Below, piece by piece: positions 9,049 to 17,797 of a DNA stretch of 64,000 nt. Within the stretch, counting starts at the first letter, position 1. Each line of letters begins with the position of its first letter. The stretch is from Peribacillus folii (GTDB lineage Bacteria; Bacillota; Bacilli; Bacillales; DSM-1321). The DNA lies in the NCBI RefSeq assembly GCF_030271255.1, contig NZ_JASJOM010000004.1, positions 310,001-374,000 of the forward strand. Reading direction: 5' to 3'. The position numbers and the translations under genes were made by a program. The notes below the pieces were generated by a model that did not search any database, was not told the origin of the DNA, and was given only the letters and a program-made list of their open reading frames with translations.

Positions 9049-9741
9049 TTAGCTTCCTATTGTTCTTTTTTCATGGAAAATCGAGATATTGTCTCCCCTT
9101 ATTCCTGCATATGCTCCTTTGTTTACCAATTGTTTTCTTTCTGGATGAGCAAGAAGCCATTTATTTTTCATGAATAAAAGTTTATCTTCTTGTGTCCTTT
9201 TGAGGATGTCCTGTTTTAATGGCTCATTTGTACCGGCTGGCAAGATTACGATTGTCTTGAAACCTTCATCGTTAACTTTACACGGGGCAAAATGCAAGGT
9301 TGTGCTATATAACTCGATGGCCGTTCCTTTCGGAATAAAAAACGCCTCTACATTAGTAGAGTCATAACTATTGTCGTGAATGTCTTGTACCTTTCCCAAT
9401 AGGAGAACCATATCCGTCACGGCAATATTTATTTCACTGCCTTTATGGTATTCTAAACCATTTAACGTTGCATTCGGACCATTACAATATCCAATTTGAA
9501 TCGGCATTTCTCCATAAAATCCAGTTTGAATTCGTTCCTTCACGCTCGTATTCTCCATATCCGCTACAGAGGGAATATAGATATTTTGATCTTGCGGGAT
9601 CTCCTTTTCTTTCATATATGCTTGCAACTCTTGGAAATCATATCCGTTAATTATATTACCGTATGGGGCAAACGTATGGTCTTCAACATGAAAAAAAGAA
9701 AGATGTTTGTTCAGATCTTTTACTATGTCGTATTTTGACAA
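9049..9741 (-). CDS. DUF4867 family protein (cupin-like), sulfoglycolysis-associated
   Basis: A 230-residue protein that I place in DUF4867, a family with cupin-like features (repeated beta strands and metal-ligand-like residues such as LEYHKGSEINIA around 115). It is the third gene of a minus-strand unit after a sugar transporter and a small transaldolase, 78 bases behind the transaldolase. From memory, DUF4867 genes recur in Firmicutes clusters for sulfoquinovose breakdown by the transaldolase route. The biochemical role is unsettled; an epimerase or mutarotase for the sulfosugar is a guess. No signal peptide, so cytoplasmic. Confidence 0.7.
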   Translation of the reverse strand: MSKYDIVKDLNKHLSFFHVEDHTFAPYGNIINGYDFQELQAYMKEKEIPQDQNIYIPSVADMENTSVKERIQTGFYGEMPIQIGYCNGPNATLNGLEYHKGSEINIAVTDMVLLLGKVQDIHDNSYDSTNVEAFFIPKGTAIELYSTTLHFAPCKVNDEGFKTIVILPAGTNEPLKQDILKRTQEDKLLFMKNKWLLAHPERKQLVNKGAYAGIRGDNISIFHEKRTIGS

Positions 9742-9819
9742 CCTTACTCAGCTCCTTTTTCCATTTTAAAAGGCCCTCAAATGAATAATCTATGAGGAAC
9801 CTTTCAATGTTATTTATTA

Positions 9820-10500
9820 TCATTTCATTACTGGTGCTTCCGTAATTGTGTTGTCCCATGCATTGCGGAATTTATCCAAGCCATAATCAGTAAATGCGTG
9901 ATGGAAGCTTTCCTTGTATACATCGAAGCCACAGGTCACGATTTGGGCCCCTGCTTTCGCTGCATCAACGATTTGTTTGCCATTCCGCAAAGCGGCCACG
10001 ATAATTTCGGTTTCGAAATTATACGTTTTATAGATATTTGCGATATCTTGAATGTATTGAGTCGTGTCATCCCCGCTATTTTCCTTCCATCCAACGAAAG
10101 GCGATACGAAGCTAGCCTTGATTCTAGCAGCTTGCAAGGCTTGAGAAGGAGAAAAAACAAGCGTGACATTCGTAGGAATGCCTTCTTTTTCAAACTCCCT
10201 CGCCGCAATTAAACCTGGTTCTGTACATGGAATTTTAATGACGAAATTGGATGATAATTTTGCAATTTCCGTTCCAACCACAACCATTTCTTTAGCATCG
10301 TCTAAATGAGGATTAATCTCGACTGAAATAGGAAAGTTCTCCACGCCCTTAAATTCGCTTCCTAATTCATCTAACACGGTAAGGAATGGTTTCCCACTGG
10401 TCATGATATGGCGAGGATTTGTTGTTACCCCATCAATTGCCCAATTTTCATATGCATAACGTACTTCCTTAATAATGGCACTGTCCAAAAAATATTTCAT
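9820..10500 (-). CDS. Small transaldolase (fructose-6-phosphate aldolase type), candidate 6-deoxy-6-sulfofructose transaldolase
   Basis: 226 residues, the length of the short FSA/TalC transaldolases. The family markers DGVTTNP (24-30) and the Schiff-base lysine in FVIKIP (Lys89) are present. In the sulfo-TAL pathway such an enzyme cleaves sulfofructose and passes dihydroxyacetone to glyceraldehyde-3-phosphate, giving fructose-6-phosphate and 3-sulfolactaldehyde. Support for that role comes from neighbours (GPH transporter, DUF4867, isomerase, aldehyde dehydrogenase) and not from the sequence alone. Alternative: a plain FSA-like aldolase in another sugar pathway. 247 bases separate it from the transporter, but no other gene lies between. 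Confidence 0.85.
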   Translation of the reverse strand: MKYFLDSAIIKEVRYAYENWAIDGVTTNPRHIMTSGKPFLTVLDELGSEFKGVENFPISVEINPHLDDAKEMVVVGTEIAKLSSNFVIKIPCTEPGLIAAREFEKEGIPTNVTLVFSPSQALQAARIKASFVSPFVGWKENSGDDTTQYIQDIANIYKTYNFETEIIVAALRNGKQIVDAAKAGAQIVTCGFDVYKESFHHAFTDYGLDKFRNAWDNTITEAPVMK

Positions 10501-10747
10501 CGTTTGTTCCTCCTCTTGTAGTTAAAGATATCTACCTTTTAATTAAATGTCATTACCTTTAACTATATAATAAAAAAAAGGTTTTTATATTTCAAGCTTT
10601 TTCTTTACAGATTCTAGTAAATTTAATTATTGTGCCAGGTGCCCGTTAGTTTTTTAAGTATAGAAAATTCTACACTATGCCACATTACGGGCGCTTCAAC
10701 TTTAAAACATCCTAGTTAAATCCGGCAGCCATTTACGTAATTTTTGT

Positions 10748-12145
10748 TTACATAGGTATACCAGTTTTACGGTCATTAAGATCTTTTACGATGGTATTGT
10801 ATTTATCATCGGATAGCTTATAAAAGAATGCCATTACAATAATCGTTGCCATGGCTAAAGTACTTGGATATATGAACATAAGTCCTCTAATCCCTTCAAC
10901 CACATTCGCATTTTGCACGGCATTGGGAACATAACCAACCAAACCTAAAACAATTCCCGGAATGAATCCAGCAAGAGCCTGAGATAGCTTGCGACAAAAT
11001 GTAAAGAATGAATAAACCACACCTTCGGATCTATTGCCTGTTTTCCATTCCCCGTATTCAACAGCATCAGAAACGAATGCCCAGTTCAAACTATTGACGA
11101 ATGCGCTTCCAAAGAAGGCAAAACAAGCTAACATGATGAATATTACAGCGTTATCCGCAAATATATAAGCCAATAAATCGCCAACTGCCCAAATTGCGCA
11201 GCCAAGTATATACGTATATTTCTTTCCTATTTTTTTAACCATGAACGGAACTAGTGCTACCCCAATAAACACACAGCCAATGCTGAAAAACCCCATATAA
11301 GGAACGATCGAAACATTTTTCAATACATATTGGCAATAGTATACTTGGACCGCGAGCTTTACATTGAAAGCTGAAAAAGTAAACAAGTTCACTAAACAAA
11401 GGATCAAAAGGGGGGTATTTTTTAGCAGTCCCTTATAGCTCTCACTTAGTTTCACCTGAGTTTCTTTAGGCTTATCATATACATACCGTTCCTTAACATT
11501 CTTATAACAATAGAGTTGAAATAATATACCTAAAAAAGCAAATACAGATACAGCCACTATGTATCCAGTGGACTCACTATTGAACAGTAACACGATAGGC
11601 ATGAATCCAACTGTAGTAATCAGCAGGCCCATGTTTGAACCTGCTTGTCTGAATGCAGCTAATTCCGCTCTTTCTACAGGGTCTTTGGTCATCGCTGGGA
11701 CCATTGAACCGTATGGAATATTCGAAATACTATAAATCGTACCAAATGCCATATAGGTTGCATATGCCCATATCATCTTTCCAGTGAGTGAAAAATCAGG
11801 ATTGGTAAAACTAACGATTGTAATAAGTGCTAATGGTACTGCCGTGTAAAGGATAAACGGCCTGAATTTCCCTTTGGGACCAATTTTTTTTCGATTATCC
11901 ACCCATGTGCCTACCGTAATATCCGCAAAAGCATCCCATATTTTAGTAATTAAGAAGATTAATCCTGCAGTTGCTGACGGCAATCCGAGTGCATCCGTAT
12001 AAAACTTAAGCAAATAGATTTGACCTAGATCAAATAAAAAGTTATTTCCTACATCTCCCATTCCATAGGCGATTTTTTCCTTAAGCTTTAATTTCTTAGA
12101 AGTATTAACTGGACGATCCATGTTTGTAATGACTGATTGTTCCAT
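10748..12145 (-). CDS. GPH-family sugar:cation symporter (YihO/YihP-like)
   Basis: A 465-residue membrane protein of the glycoside-pentoside-hexuronide branch of MFS, with about 12 helices. The opening (KEKIAYGMGDVGNNFLFDL), DAFADITVGTWVDNR and FRPFILY are family signatures. The Escherichia coli sulfoquinovose importers YihO/YihP belong to the same family, which fits the surrounding genes. It starts at ATG 12145 behind a GGAG-type site and is read from a promoter with a cre-like box in its spacer. Substrate inferred: sulfoquinovose or a sulfoquinovosyl glycoside; other glycosides cannot be excluded. Confidence 0.85.
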   Translation of the reverse strand: MEQSVITNMDRPVNTSKKLKLKEKIAYGMGDVGNNFLFDLGQIYLLKFYTDALGLPSATAGLIFLITKIWDAFADITVGTWVDNRKKIGPKGKFRPFILYTAVPLALITIVSFTNPDFSLTGKMIWAYATYMAFGTIYSISNIPYGSMVPAMTKDPVERAELAAFRQAGSNMGLLITTVGFMPIVLLFNSESTGYIVAVSVFAFLGILFQLYCYKNVKERYVYDKPKETQVKLSESYKGLLKNTPLLILCLVNLFTFSAFNVKLAVQVYYCQYVLKNVSIVPYMGFFSIGCVFIGVALVPFMVKKIGKKYTYILGCAIWAVGDLLAYIFADNAVIFIMLACFAFFGSAFVNSLNWAFVSDAVEYGEWKTGNRSEGVVYSFFTFCRKLSQALAGFIPGIVLGLVGYVPNAVQNANVVEGIRGLMFIYPSTLAMATIIVMAFFYKLSDDKYNTIVKDLNDRKTGIPM

Positions 12146-12336
12146 AAGTTCTCTCCTTTTAAATATCCATTTTAAAATTTAAGAAATTCCCATTTAACTA
12201 AATTGTCAATAATCCTTCATAAGAAAATTAAACACTCATAGAGTTCTTACAGATGAAAAAGTATCATGGCACGTTCTCCTTTCCTTGATACAAATTAACG
12301 TTACTATCTTTTCTAAAAAGTAATTATGTTTTAATA

Positions 12337-12365
12337 ATAGTATGAAAACGCATACAAAATAGCAA
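12337..12365 (-). promoter_or_regulatory. Sigma-A promoter of the transporter unit with cre-like operator
   Basis: Minus strand: TTGCTA (12365-12360), 17 bases, TACTAT (12342-12337). The spacer contains TGAAAACGCATACA when read on the plus strand (12343-12356), matching 13 of 14 cre positions. A site in the spacer implies repression, by CcpA or by a local LacI/GntR protein. Confidence 0.65.
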
Positions 12366-12500
12366 GCCTTTTCTTGCATTTTTTTATTTGTTTTAAAAAT
12401 TCAGTTTTTTAACCGTGACTCCAAAATTTTCCGGTACGTTTGTTGCACAATCTTTAGTTTTCATGTTTTCAGAATTTTTTTGTTTTTTTCTAATCTTCAC

Positions 12501-12529
12501 TTGTAATTTTGTAAACGTATTCTTATAAT
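12501..12529 (+). promoter_or_regulatory. Sigma-A promoter of the Gfo/Idh/MocA gene with cre-like operator
   Basis: Plus strand: TTGTAA (12501-12506), 17 bases, TATAAT (12524-12529). TGTAAACGTATTCT (12510-12523) lies in the spacer and, in the opposite orientation, shares GAAWACGYWTACA with the site in the divergent promoter. The untranslated leader would be about 155 bases. Confidence 0.65.
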
Positions 12530-12691
12530 GAACAAAGATACTGATTTTTAATTAAAGGTAACTATGTTTATACGAGATACGCTAGCTCCTTACTTATGGA
12601 AATGCAAGAGAGATTTGGAACATGATAAAAACATGTAGAAACTATTTAAATGGTTGACAAAATGTTCTTACATTACATGGAGGTTATGGAT

Positions 12692-13924
12692 ATGAGTACA
12701 AAAAGAAAAGAATTAAACAGTAATTTTTTCTCAGGGTTTTTAAATGTTGATTATTTATCTGAAGAAGATAAATACATTTATAAAAAAGAACAACAAAAAT
12801 ATAAATTTAACGTAATTGGTGCCGGGATGATTGGTCATGAGCATATTAAAGTTACCATGCTAGAGGGAAGAGCAACCATTCATGGTATTTATGACCTGGA
12901 TAAGAAAAGTATCGAAAATACGAAAAGGATGTTCTCACAAAACTTCCCTGGACATAATCTAGTGGAGTATCGGACTCTCGAGGAAGCTTGTCATGATCCA
13001 CAAGTAGATGGACTGATTATTTGTACCCCGAATTATACCCATCTTGAGATTGTGAGAGAAGCGGTCAAATCCGGAAAGCATATTTTACTAGAAAAACCAA
13101 TGGCTACAAATTTAGAAGATGCATTAGAAATTAAGAAACTTGCTGATGGGTATAAAGGAATCTTTCAAATCGGCCTTCAATATCGTTACAAAGCGATTTA
13201 CAACGAATCGCTTCACGAAGCGATCGAGCGCAAAGCAATCGGTGATATTAAGACGATCAGCATTGTAGAGCATAGACTTCCATTCCTGGATAAAGTAAAC
13301 CAATGGAATAAATTTTCTAAGTATTCTGGCGGAACCCTTGTTGAAAAATGTTGTCATTATTTTGACCTTTTAAATTTATTTGCTCAATCCAAGCCTTCTT
13401 TCGTTTATGCAACTGGAGGAAGCGCTGTCAATTTTAAAGACTTTGAATATAAAGATCAAAAATCTGATATTATCGATCATGCTAATGTCAATATCGTCTA
13501 TGAAAATGGTGTTAACACGAATTTTAATTTGTGCATGTTTTCTCCTATGTTTTATGAAGAAATTACGATATGTGGAGATGAAGGAAGACTTAGAGCATAT
13601 GAAAACGATGATTTTTTACCAGTGAATAGACCGAATACACATCTGGAAGTATTAAGTGGTGAAAGTAATCCTACAAGAATCTCCACTCCTTGTTATCCAT
13701 CTGTTATTCAAAGCAGTGGGCATAATGGCGGAACATATTATGAGCACAAATACTTTATTGATAATATTGAAGGCGTTTCAACCACCACTGCCACTGTGGA
13801 AGAAGGTTTTTGGTCCATTGTCGTAGGTATCGCAGCAGAAGAATCAATTAAAACTGGAAAAGTGGTACACATTGATGAATTGTTAAAGAACATCCATGAC
13901 GGAAAAGCGACTGTCTCCAATTAA
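12692..13924 (+). CDS. Gfo/Idh/MocA-family NAD-dependent protein, candidate NAD-dependent sulfoquinovosidase
   Basis: 410 residues from ATG 12692, which has GGAGG 8 bases upstream; a longer frame lacks this. After a 38-residue N-terminal extension comes a Rossmann fold (VIGAGMIGHEH, 41-51), then the EKP motif (134-136, in LLEKPMATN) and the active-site EKCCHYFD (218-225), all typical of the family. Most members are sugar or inositol dehydrogenases, but one group hydrolyses glycosides by transient oxidation at C3 with bound NAD. NAD-dependent sulfoquinovosidases (GH188) of this kind occur in sulfosugar clusters lacking a GH31 enzyme, exactly the situation here. The function is inferred from context; a sulfoquinovose dehydrogenase is the main alternative. 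Confidence 0.8.
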   Translation: MSTKRKELNSNFFSGFLNVDYLSEEDKYIYKKEQQKYKFNVIGAGMIGHEHIKVTMLEGRATIHGIYDLDKKSIENTKRMFSQNFPGHNLVEYRTLEEACHDPQVDGLIICTPNYTHLEIVREAVKSGKHILLEKPMATNLEDALEIKKLADGYKGIFQIGLQYRYKAIYNESLHEAIERKAIGDIKTISIVEHRLPFLDKVNQWNKFSKYSGGTLVEKCCHYFDLLNLFAQSKPSFVYATGGSAVNFKDFEYKDQKSDIIDHANVNIVYENGVNTNFNLCMFSPMFYEEITICGDEGRLRAYENDDFLPVNRPNTHLEVLSGESNPTRISTPCYPSVIQSSGHNGGTYYEHKYFIDNIEGVSTTTATVEEGFWSIVVGIAAEESIKTGKVVHIDELLKNIHDGKATVSN

Positions 13925-13938
13925 ATCGGCGGAGCATG

Positions 13939-13982
13939 AAAAATGCGGCACTACCCTTTTTATGGGTAGTGCCGCATTTTCA
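13939..13982. terminator. Strong bidirectional terminator
   Basis: An almost perfect 17-bp stem (AAAATGCGGCACTACCC and complement) with a short T-rich loop, 15 bases after the oxidoreductase stop. Confidence 0.9.
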
Positions 13983-14457
13983 TATTTCTTGCCTTTGAAT
14001 CCCAGCAGTCAGTGCGATGCCCCGTTTCGTCTTCCCCCACTTTCCATTCCTTTAATCACTGAAAATTGCAAGACACTGACAAGCACCATTATATAGTAGG
14101 AACCTAGCAAGCCTGATTTGTAGACAAAAAGGGGTTGGAATTCCTTTTTTCAGATATCCGAACTCCCGAAAACTCAATTTATTTGCTGTTGAGTACCTTA
14201 ATAGACCTTCCAATTGGCCAAGGTAACAAGAAGAAATGTCATTCCATACATACTCCTGTTTACTCCTACCACTGGATACACCTTTTTCAACAAGATATAA
14301 ATGCAAAGAAATGGGAGCCTCCAGAACCACCTCTGGATAAGGGAGCGCATGCCGAAACATCCATTGTACAAATTATCAAACTATAGGGAATGGAGATTCT
14401 ATCTTTGTTATCACGCAGAGCGGAAAGCAACGTTCAAATGGTACGACCAATAAAAAA
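13983..14457. other. Non-coding stretch, no recognisable gene
   Basis: Frames of 60-100 residues exist on both strands, but they overlap each other, lack ribosome binding sites and show no family features. It may be decayed coding DNA of unknown origin. Confidence 0.3.
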
Positions 14458-14490
14458 TAGACAAACGCGACTTTTATCGAGATTGTCTAC
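14458..14490 (-). terminator. Probable terminator after the AEC exporter gene
   Basis: Inverted repeat TAGACAA/TTGTCTA with a partly paired interior, followed on the minus strand by T6. It lies 39 bases after the stop of the exporter gene. Confidence 0.6.
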
Positions 14491-14528
14491 ATTTTAAATC
14501 AAAACATCTATGGAAACACCCTATCACT

Positions 14529-15431
14529 TTATAAAACAATCATAAATATAATAGGCAATGTTGCAAGACTTAATGATGTGCTAATAAGGGTCGTGCTCGA
14601 AACGAACTCCGACTCAGTGTTGAATTGAAGGGCGTACATCGTCGTATTGGCGGCAGTTGGCATGGCTGCCATAATGATCATGATTTGTTTAACCATCTCA
14701 TCTACAGGCAAGAAAAGAGTTAGCATATACGCAATTGCCGGTGAAATCGCCAGCTTGATTAGCAGCGACCAAGAAATCTTGGCTTTGGCTAATTGTTTGA
14801 TTGATATATTAGCCAGTTGCATGCCTAGAACGATCATTACAGTTGGGATGGCTGCATCTGCCACTAAATTGACAGCTTCTATTACGGATTTGCTCAAAGG
14901 AATATGGAGTAATTGAAAAACTGCTCCTAAAAGCCCCCCATATACGATGGGCATACGTTGGACTGCCCGAATCGCTGAGCGGATGCCATTACCATCCGGA
15001 CTCCCCTTTGCAGCATAATACACGCCTACCGTACACATGACTACTTGTTGTATCACCATTAAAATGATGGCAGATTTCAGTCCAGTAGCACCAAAGAGCA
15101 AAAGAACTACAGGGGTACCATAGTTTCCGTTATTCATAAAAGATGATGCCAAGATCATCCCACACGTCTCCGTGGTCGAATAGCCTTGAAAATAAGAAAT
15201 AATGTACACGACTGCGATTAATGAATAACATAGAGCTAATGTGTAAAATGCAAGATATATATAGTTTATGTTAAATGAAGTAGTATAAAAAGTCCTGAAT
15301 ACGAGAATCGGCGACATGATGTAAAGCGCCATAGTCGAGATGGTCTTTGTATCAAAACCGATTTTCTTTTGTCCGATAAACCCGATCGCAAATATACCGA
15401 AAATCGGCAGGAGAATAGTAAAAAACCCCAT
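14529..15431 (-). CDS. AEC (auxin efflux carrier) family transporter
   Basis: 300 residues from ATG 15431 (AGGTG upstream; a GTG three codons earlier is possible) with about ten membrane helices in two halves, each with the broken-helix pattern of the AEC/BART fold (SSFMNNGNYGTP in the first half, MAAMPTAANTTMY in the second). Such carriers export or exchange organic anions, for example malate. It is the last gene behind the isomerase-gntR-aldehyde dehydrogenase group. I infer that it could export 3-sulfolactate, a role given to TauE-type proteins elsewhere. A terminator-like hairpin separates it from the dehydrogenase, so expression may be reduced. Confidence 0.75.
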   Translation of the reverse strand: MGFFTILLPIFGIFAIGFIGQKKIGFDTKTISTMALYIMSPILVFRTFYTTSFNINYIYLAFYTLALCYSLIAVVYIISYFQGYSTTETCGMILASSFMNNGNYGTPVVLLLFGATGLKSAIILMVIQQVVMCTVGVYYAAKGSPDGNGIRSAIRAVQRMPIVYGGLLGAVFQLLHIPLSKSVIEAVNLVADAAIPTVMIVLGMQLANISIKQLAKAKISWSLLIKLAISPAIAYMLTLFLPVDEMVKQIMIIMAAMPTAANTTMYALQFNTESEFVSSTTLISTSLSLATLPIIFMIVL

Positions 15432-15469
15432 CTTTGTCACCTACATTACTTTTTGTTTTGTCATCTATT

Positions 15470-15504
15470 AAAGAAAAGACCTAGATTTATTACCACTCTA
15501 GGTC
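15470..15504 (-). terminator. Hairpin between aldehyde dehydrogenase and AEC genes
   Basis: Stem GACCTAGA/TCTAGGTC followed on the minus strand by TTTTCTTT. Its place inside the gene row suggests partial termination before the exporter. Confidence 0.65.
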
Positions 15505-15515
15505 CTTATTACGGG

Positions 15516-16949
15516 TTATAAATTCAAGACAATGATACGTTCTTCAGTCATTTCTTCAATCGCATATTTTGGGCCTTCTTTTCCATTACCACTCTTCTTC
15601 ACGCCACCATATGGCATATGATCGACCCTGTATGCTGAAGCATCATTTACGATCAGTCCGCCCACCTCTATTTCACGTGCTGCTTTCATGGCTACTTGCA
15701 AATCGTTCGTGAAAAGCCCAGCTTGCAACCCGTAATCAGAGTCGTTAACTTTAGCGATCACTTCGTCTATTTCTTCATATGTGGCGATCGATACAACTGG
15801 GCCAAACACTTCTTGACGGCAAACCCTCATGTCATCATTTACATTCGTTAAAATTGTAGGCCAATAGAAGGTATCTTCACGTTTGCCACCTACCTCAATC
15901 CGTGCACCTTGTTCGACCGCTTCTTTCACCCATGCCTCTACTCTCTCCGCTTCAGTAAGGCGAATCATAGGCCCAATATCTGTTTTTTCATCCATTGGGT
16001 TGCCAACCACGAACTCTTCCGTTTTTTCTATTAACTTTGCAACAAAAGTTTCATAGATATCTTTATGAACATAAATGCGCTGGACGGATATACAAACTTG
16101 TCCTGCATTACTAAAGCTTTTTTGTGAAACTAAAGTTGCAGCTTTTTCTAAATCTGAATCTTTATGAACGATGGTCGCTGAATTGTTTCCTAGTTCAAGA
16201 GACACTTTTCGTAAACCAGCCTTTGAACGAATCAATTCTCCCACACGTGGACTTCCTGTAAAAGTGAACATGTTCACATCTTGATTTTCCAGTAGCCATC
16301 CACCGATTTGCGCTCCATCTCCAGTTAGAACTTGTAGCCGTCCCTTAGGTAGCCCGGCCTCTTCAAATAAGCTTGCCAGTTTAATCGCACAGATTGGAGT
16401 TACTTCAGCTGGTTTTAAGACCACACTATTACCAGCCGCAAGTGCCGGTCCGATTTTATGGCAGACCAGATTAATCGGTGCATTAAATGGAGTGATAGCG
16501 GCAATGACACCTACTGGAACACGGACGGTAAAGGCCATGCGATTTTCGGATCCTTGAGCTGACTCAACAGGCACACCTTCTCCATGAATGCGCTTTGCCT
16601 CTTCTGCAGATATTTGTAAAGTTTGAGCAGAACGATCAACTTCTACACGTGATTCACGAATGGATTTTCCAACTTCAATCGCTAAAATTCGGGCAAATTC
16701 TTCGCGGCGCTCTAATAACAACTGAGCGGCTTTCATTAATACCTCATATCGTTCATATGATGAAAAATTTTGCTTTAGCGCGGTTTTTGCACTCTTTACG
16801 GCCGTGTCCACATGTTGTTTTGTTGCTATAGAAATTTCTGCTGCTGGTTTTTGTGTATATTTGTTTAATACGTTCATTGTTTCTGAGGTTGTTTCCCAAA
16901 GTCCCGCCACATATAAACCATATTGCTCAACTTGTGTTGCATTCATCAT
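15516..16949 (-). CDS. NAD(P)-dependent aldehyde dehydrogenase, candidate sulfolactaldehyde dehydrogenase
   Basis: A 477-residue member of the aldehyde dehydrogenase superfamily. Visible catalytic elements: PFNAP (Asn156), LKPAE (Lys179), FTGSPRVG cofactor loop (230-237), general base Glu252 in LELGNN and nucleophile Cys286 in NAGQVC. The start at 16949 is preferred because AGGGAG lies 8 bases upstream; the longer frame would begin before that site. It lies 29 bases after gntR in the isomerase unit. In the sulfo-TAL route it would oxidise 3-sulfolactaldehyde to 3-sulfolactate with NAD. The substrate is inferred from neighbours. Confidence 0.88.
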   Translation of the reverse strand: MMNATQVEQYGLYVAGLWETTSETMNVLNKYTQKPAAEISIATKQHVDTAVKSAKTALKQNFSSYERYEVLMKAAQLLLERREEFARILAIEVGKSIRESRVEVDRSAQTLQISAEEAKRIHGEGVPVESAQGSENRMAFTVRVPVGVIAAITPFNAPINLVCHKIGPALAAGNSVVLKPAEVTPICAIKLASLFEEAGLPKGRLQVLTGDGAQIGGWLLENQDVNMFTFTGSPRVGELIRSKAGLRKVSLELGNNSATIVHKDSDLEKAATLVSQKSFSNAGQVCISVQRIYVHKDIYETFVAKLIEKTEEFVVGNPMDEKTDIGPMIRLTEAERVEAWVKEAVEQGARIEVGGKREDTFYWPTILTNVNDDMRVCRQEVFGPVVSIATYEEIDEVIAKVNDSDYGLQAGLFTNDLQVAMKAAREIEVGGLIVNDASAYRVDHMPYGGVKKSGNGKEGPKYAIEEMTEERIIVLNL

Positions 16950-16978
16950 ACGCTCCACTCCCTTATTCAAATTAAGAT

Positions 16979-17713
16979 TTACCTAAGAAGATCTATATCA
17001 TAATGATATTTATCACTGCGATATTTCGTTATCGTAAATTCCAGTGGTTTATCATCAAATCCAAAGCTTAGTCTTGTCATTTCAAGCAAAGCTTCTCCAC
17101 CGCGGATGCCAAGTAAATCCGCTTCATAAATAGTCGCGTTGATCGCACAAATTTTTTCTTTTGCACGTTTTAAGAAAATTTCATTTTCCTCTAGGATGTC
17201 ATAAAATTTCGCATTATTTAAATCATGCTTGTTAATTATTTTTCCAATATGGACTGGCCAACAGGAACGTTCAATCGCAATCGGTACGTCATCAGCGAAA
17301 CGGATCCTCTCAATTACGCAAACTTCTGCCCCGTCTGCTAATTGAAGCATGGATGTTTCGTAATAGAGGTCTTTTTTAAAATCTGTACGCAGTAATTTTG
17401 AATTTGGTGTTAAACCTCTCTCTGTTACTTCTTCTGCTAATCCCTTCAGTCTTCCTAAACTTCCACCGATAAGGGGCTGGGGCTTCACGATTGTTCCTCT
17501 TCCTTGTTTCTTCTCCAATAATCCATCTTGAACGAGAATCGAAATGGCCTGCCTTAATGTAGTGCGGCTAACATCAAATTCTTGCATCAGCTCTTGTTCC
17601 GTTGGTATTAAAGCGTTTGCCCTCCATACTTTTTCCTGAATCCGCTTAACTAAAATGTCTTTCACCTGTAGATAAAGAGCAACATTTTTATTGGCATCTA
17701 TCATGTTTTTCAC
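16979..17713 (-). CDS. GntR/UTRA-family transcriptional regulator of the sulfosugar cluster
   Basis: About 244 residues: an N-terminal GntR winged helix (IPTEQELMQEFDVSRTTLRQ followed by QGRGTIV) and a UTRA sugar-sensing domain. The start is uncertain. GTG 17713 has GGAG 9 bases upstream and is chosen; TTG 17731 and ATG 17704 are in frame. It sits between the isomerase and the aldehyde dehydrogenase and probably regulates them in response to a sulfosugar or a phosphorylated intermediate. No operator could be assigned with confidence. Confidence 0.87.
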   Translation of the reverse strand: MKNMIDANKNVALYLQVKDILVKRIQEKVWRANALIPTEQELMQEFDVSRTTLRQAISILVQDGLLEKKQGRGTIVKPQPLIGGSLGRLKGLAEEVTERGLTPNSKLLRTDFKKDLYYETSMLQLADGAEVCVIERIRFADDVPIAIERSCWPVHIGKIINKHDLNNAKFYDILEENEIFLKRAKEKICAINATIYEADLLGIRGGEALLEMTRLSFGFDDKPLEFTITKYRSDKYHYDIDLLR

Positions 17714-17797
17714 TTTGTCCAACTCCTTCAAGCCAGTCTTTACGATAAAGTATATATCATGATCTAGCTTTTGCTGTAGGGAGAGATACTATTTCAT

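Larger units (their letters stand above)
12146..12691. other. Divergent regulatory region of the sulfosugar cluster
   Basis: A 546-base AT-rich region between two divergent units. It contains the two promoters and cre-like boxes listed here and no gene that I can support. Confidence 0.6.

Noticed and set aside
10600..10700. Possible REP-like element (GTGCCAGGTGCCC with a distant inverted arm)
   Set aside because: Only one copy seen and the stem is long-looped; not enough to call a repeat element.
14052..14386. Two overlapping opposite-strand frames of 83-102 residues
   Set aside because: No ribosome binding sites, no family features and mutual overlap; treated as non-coding.
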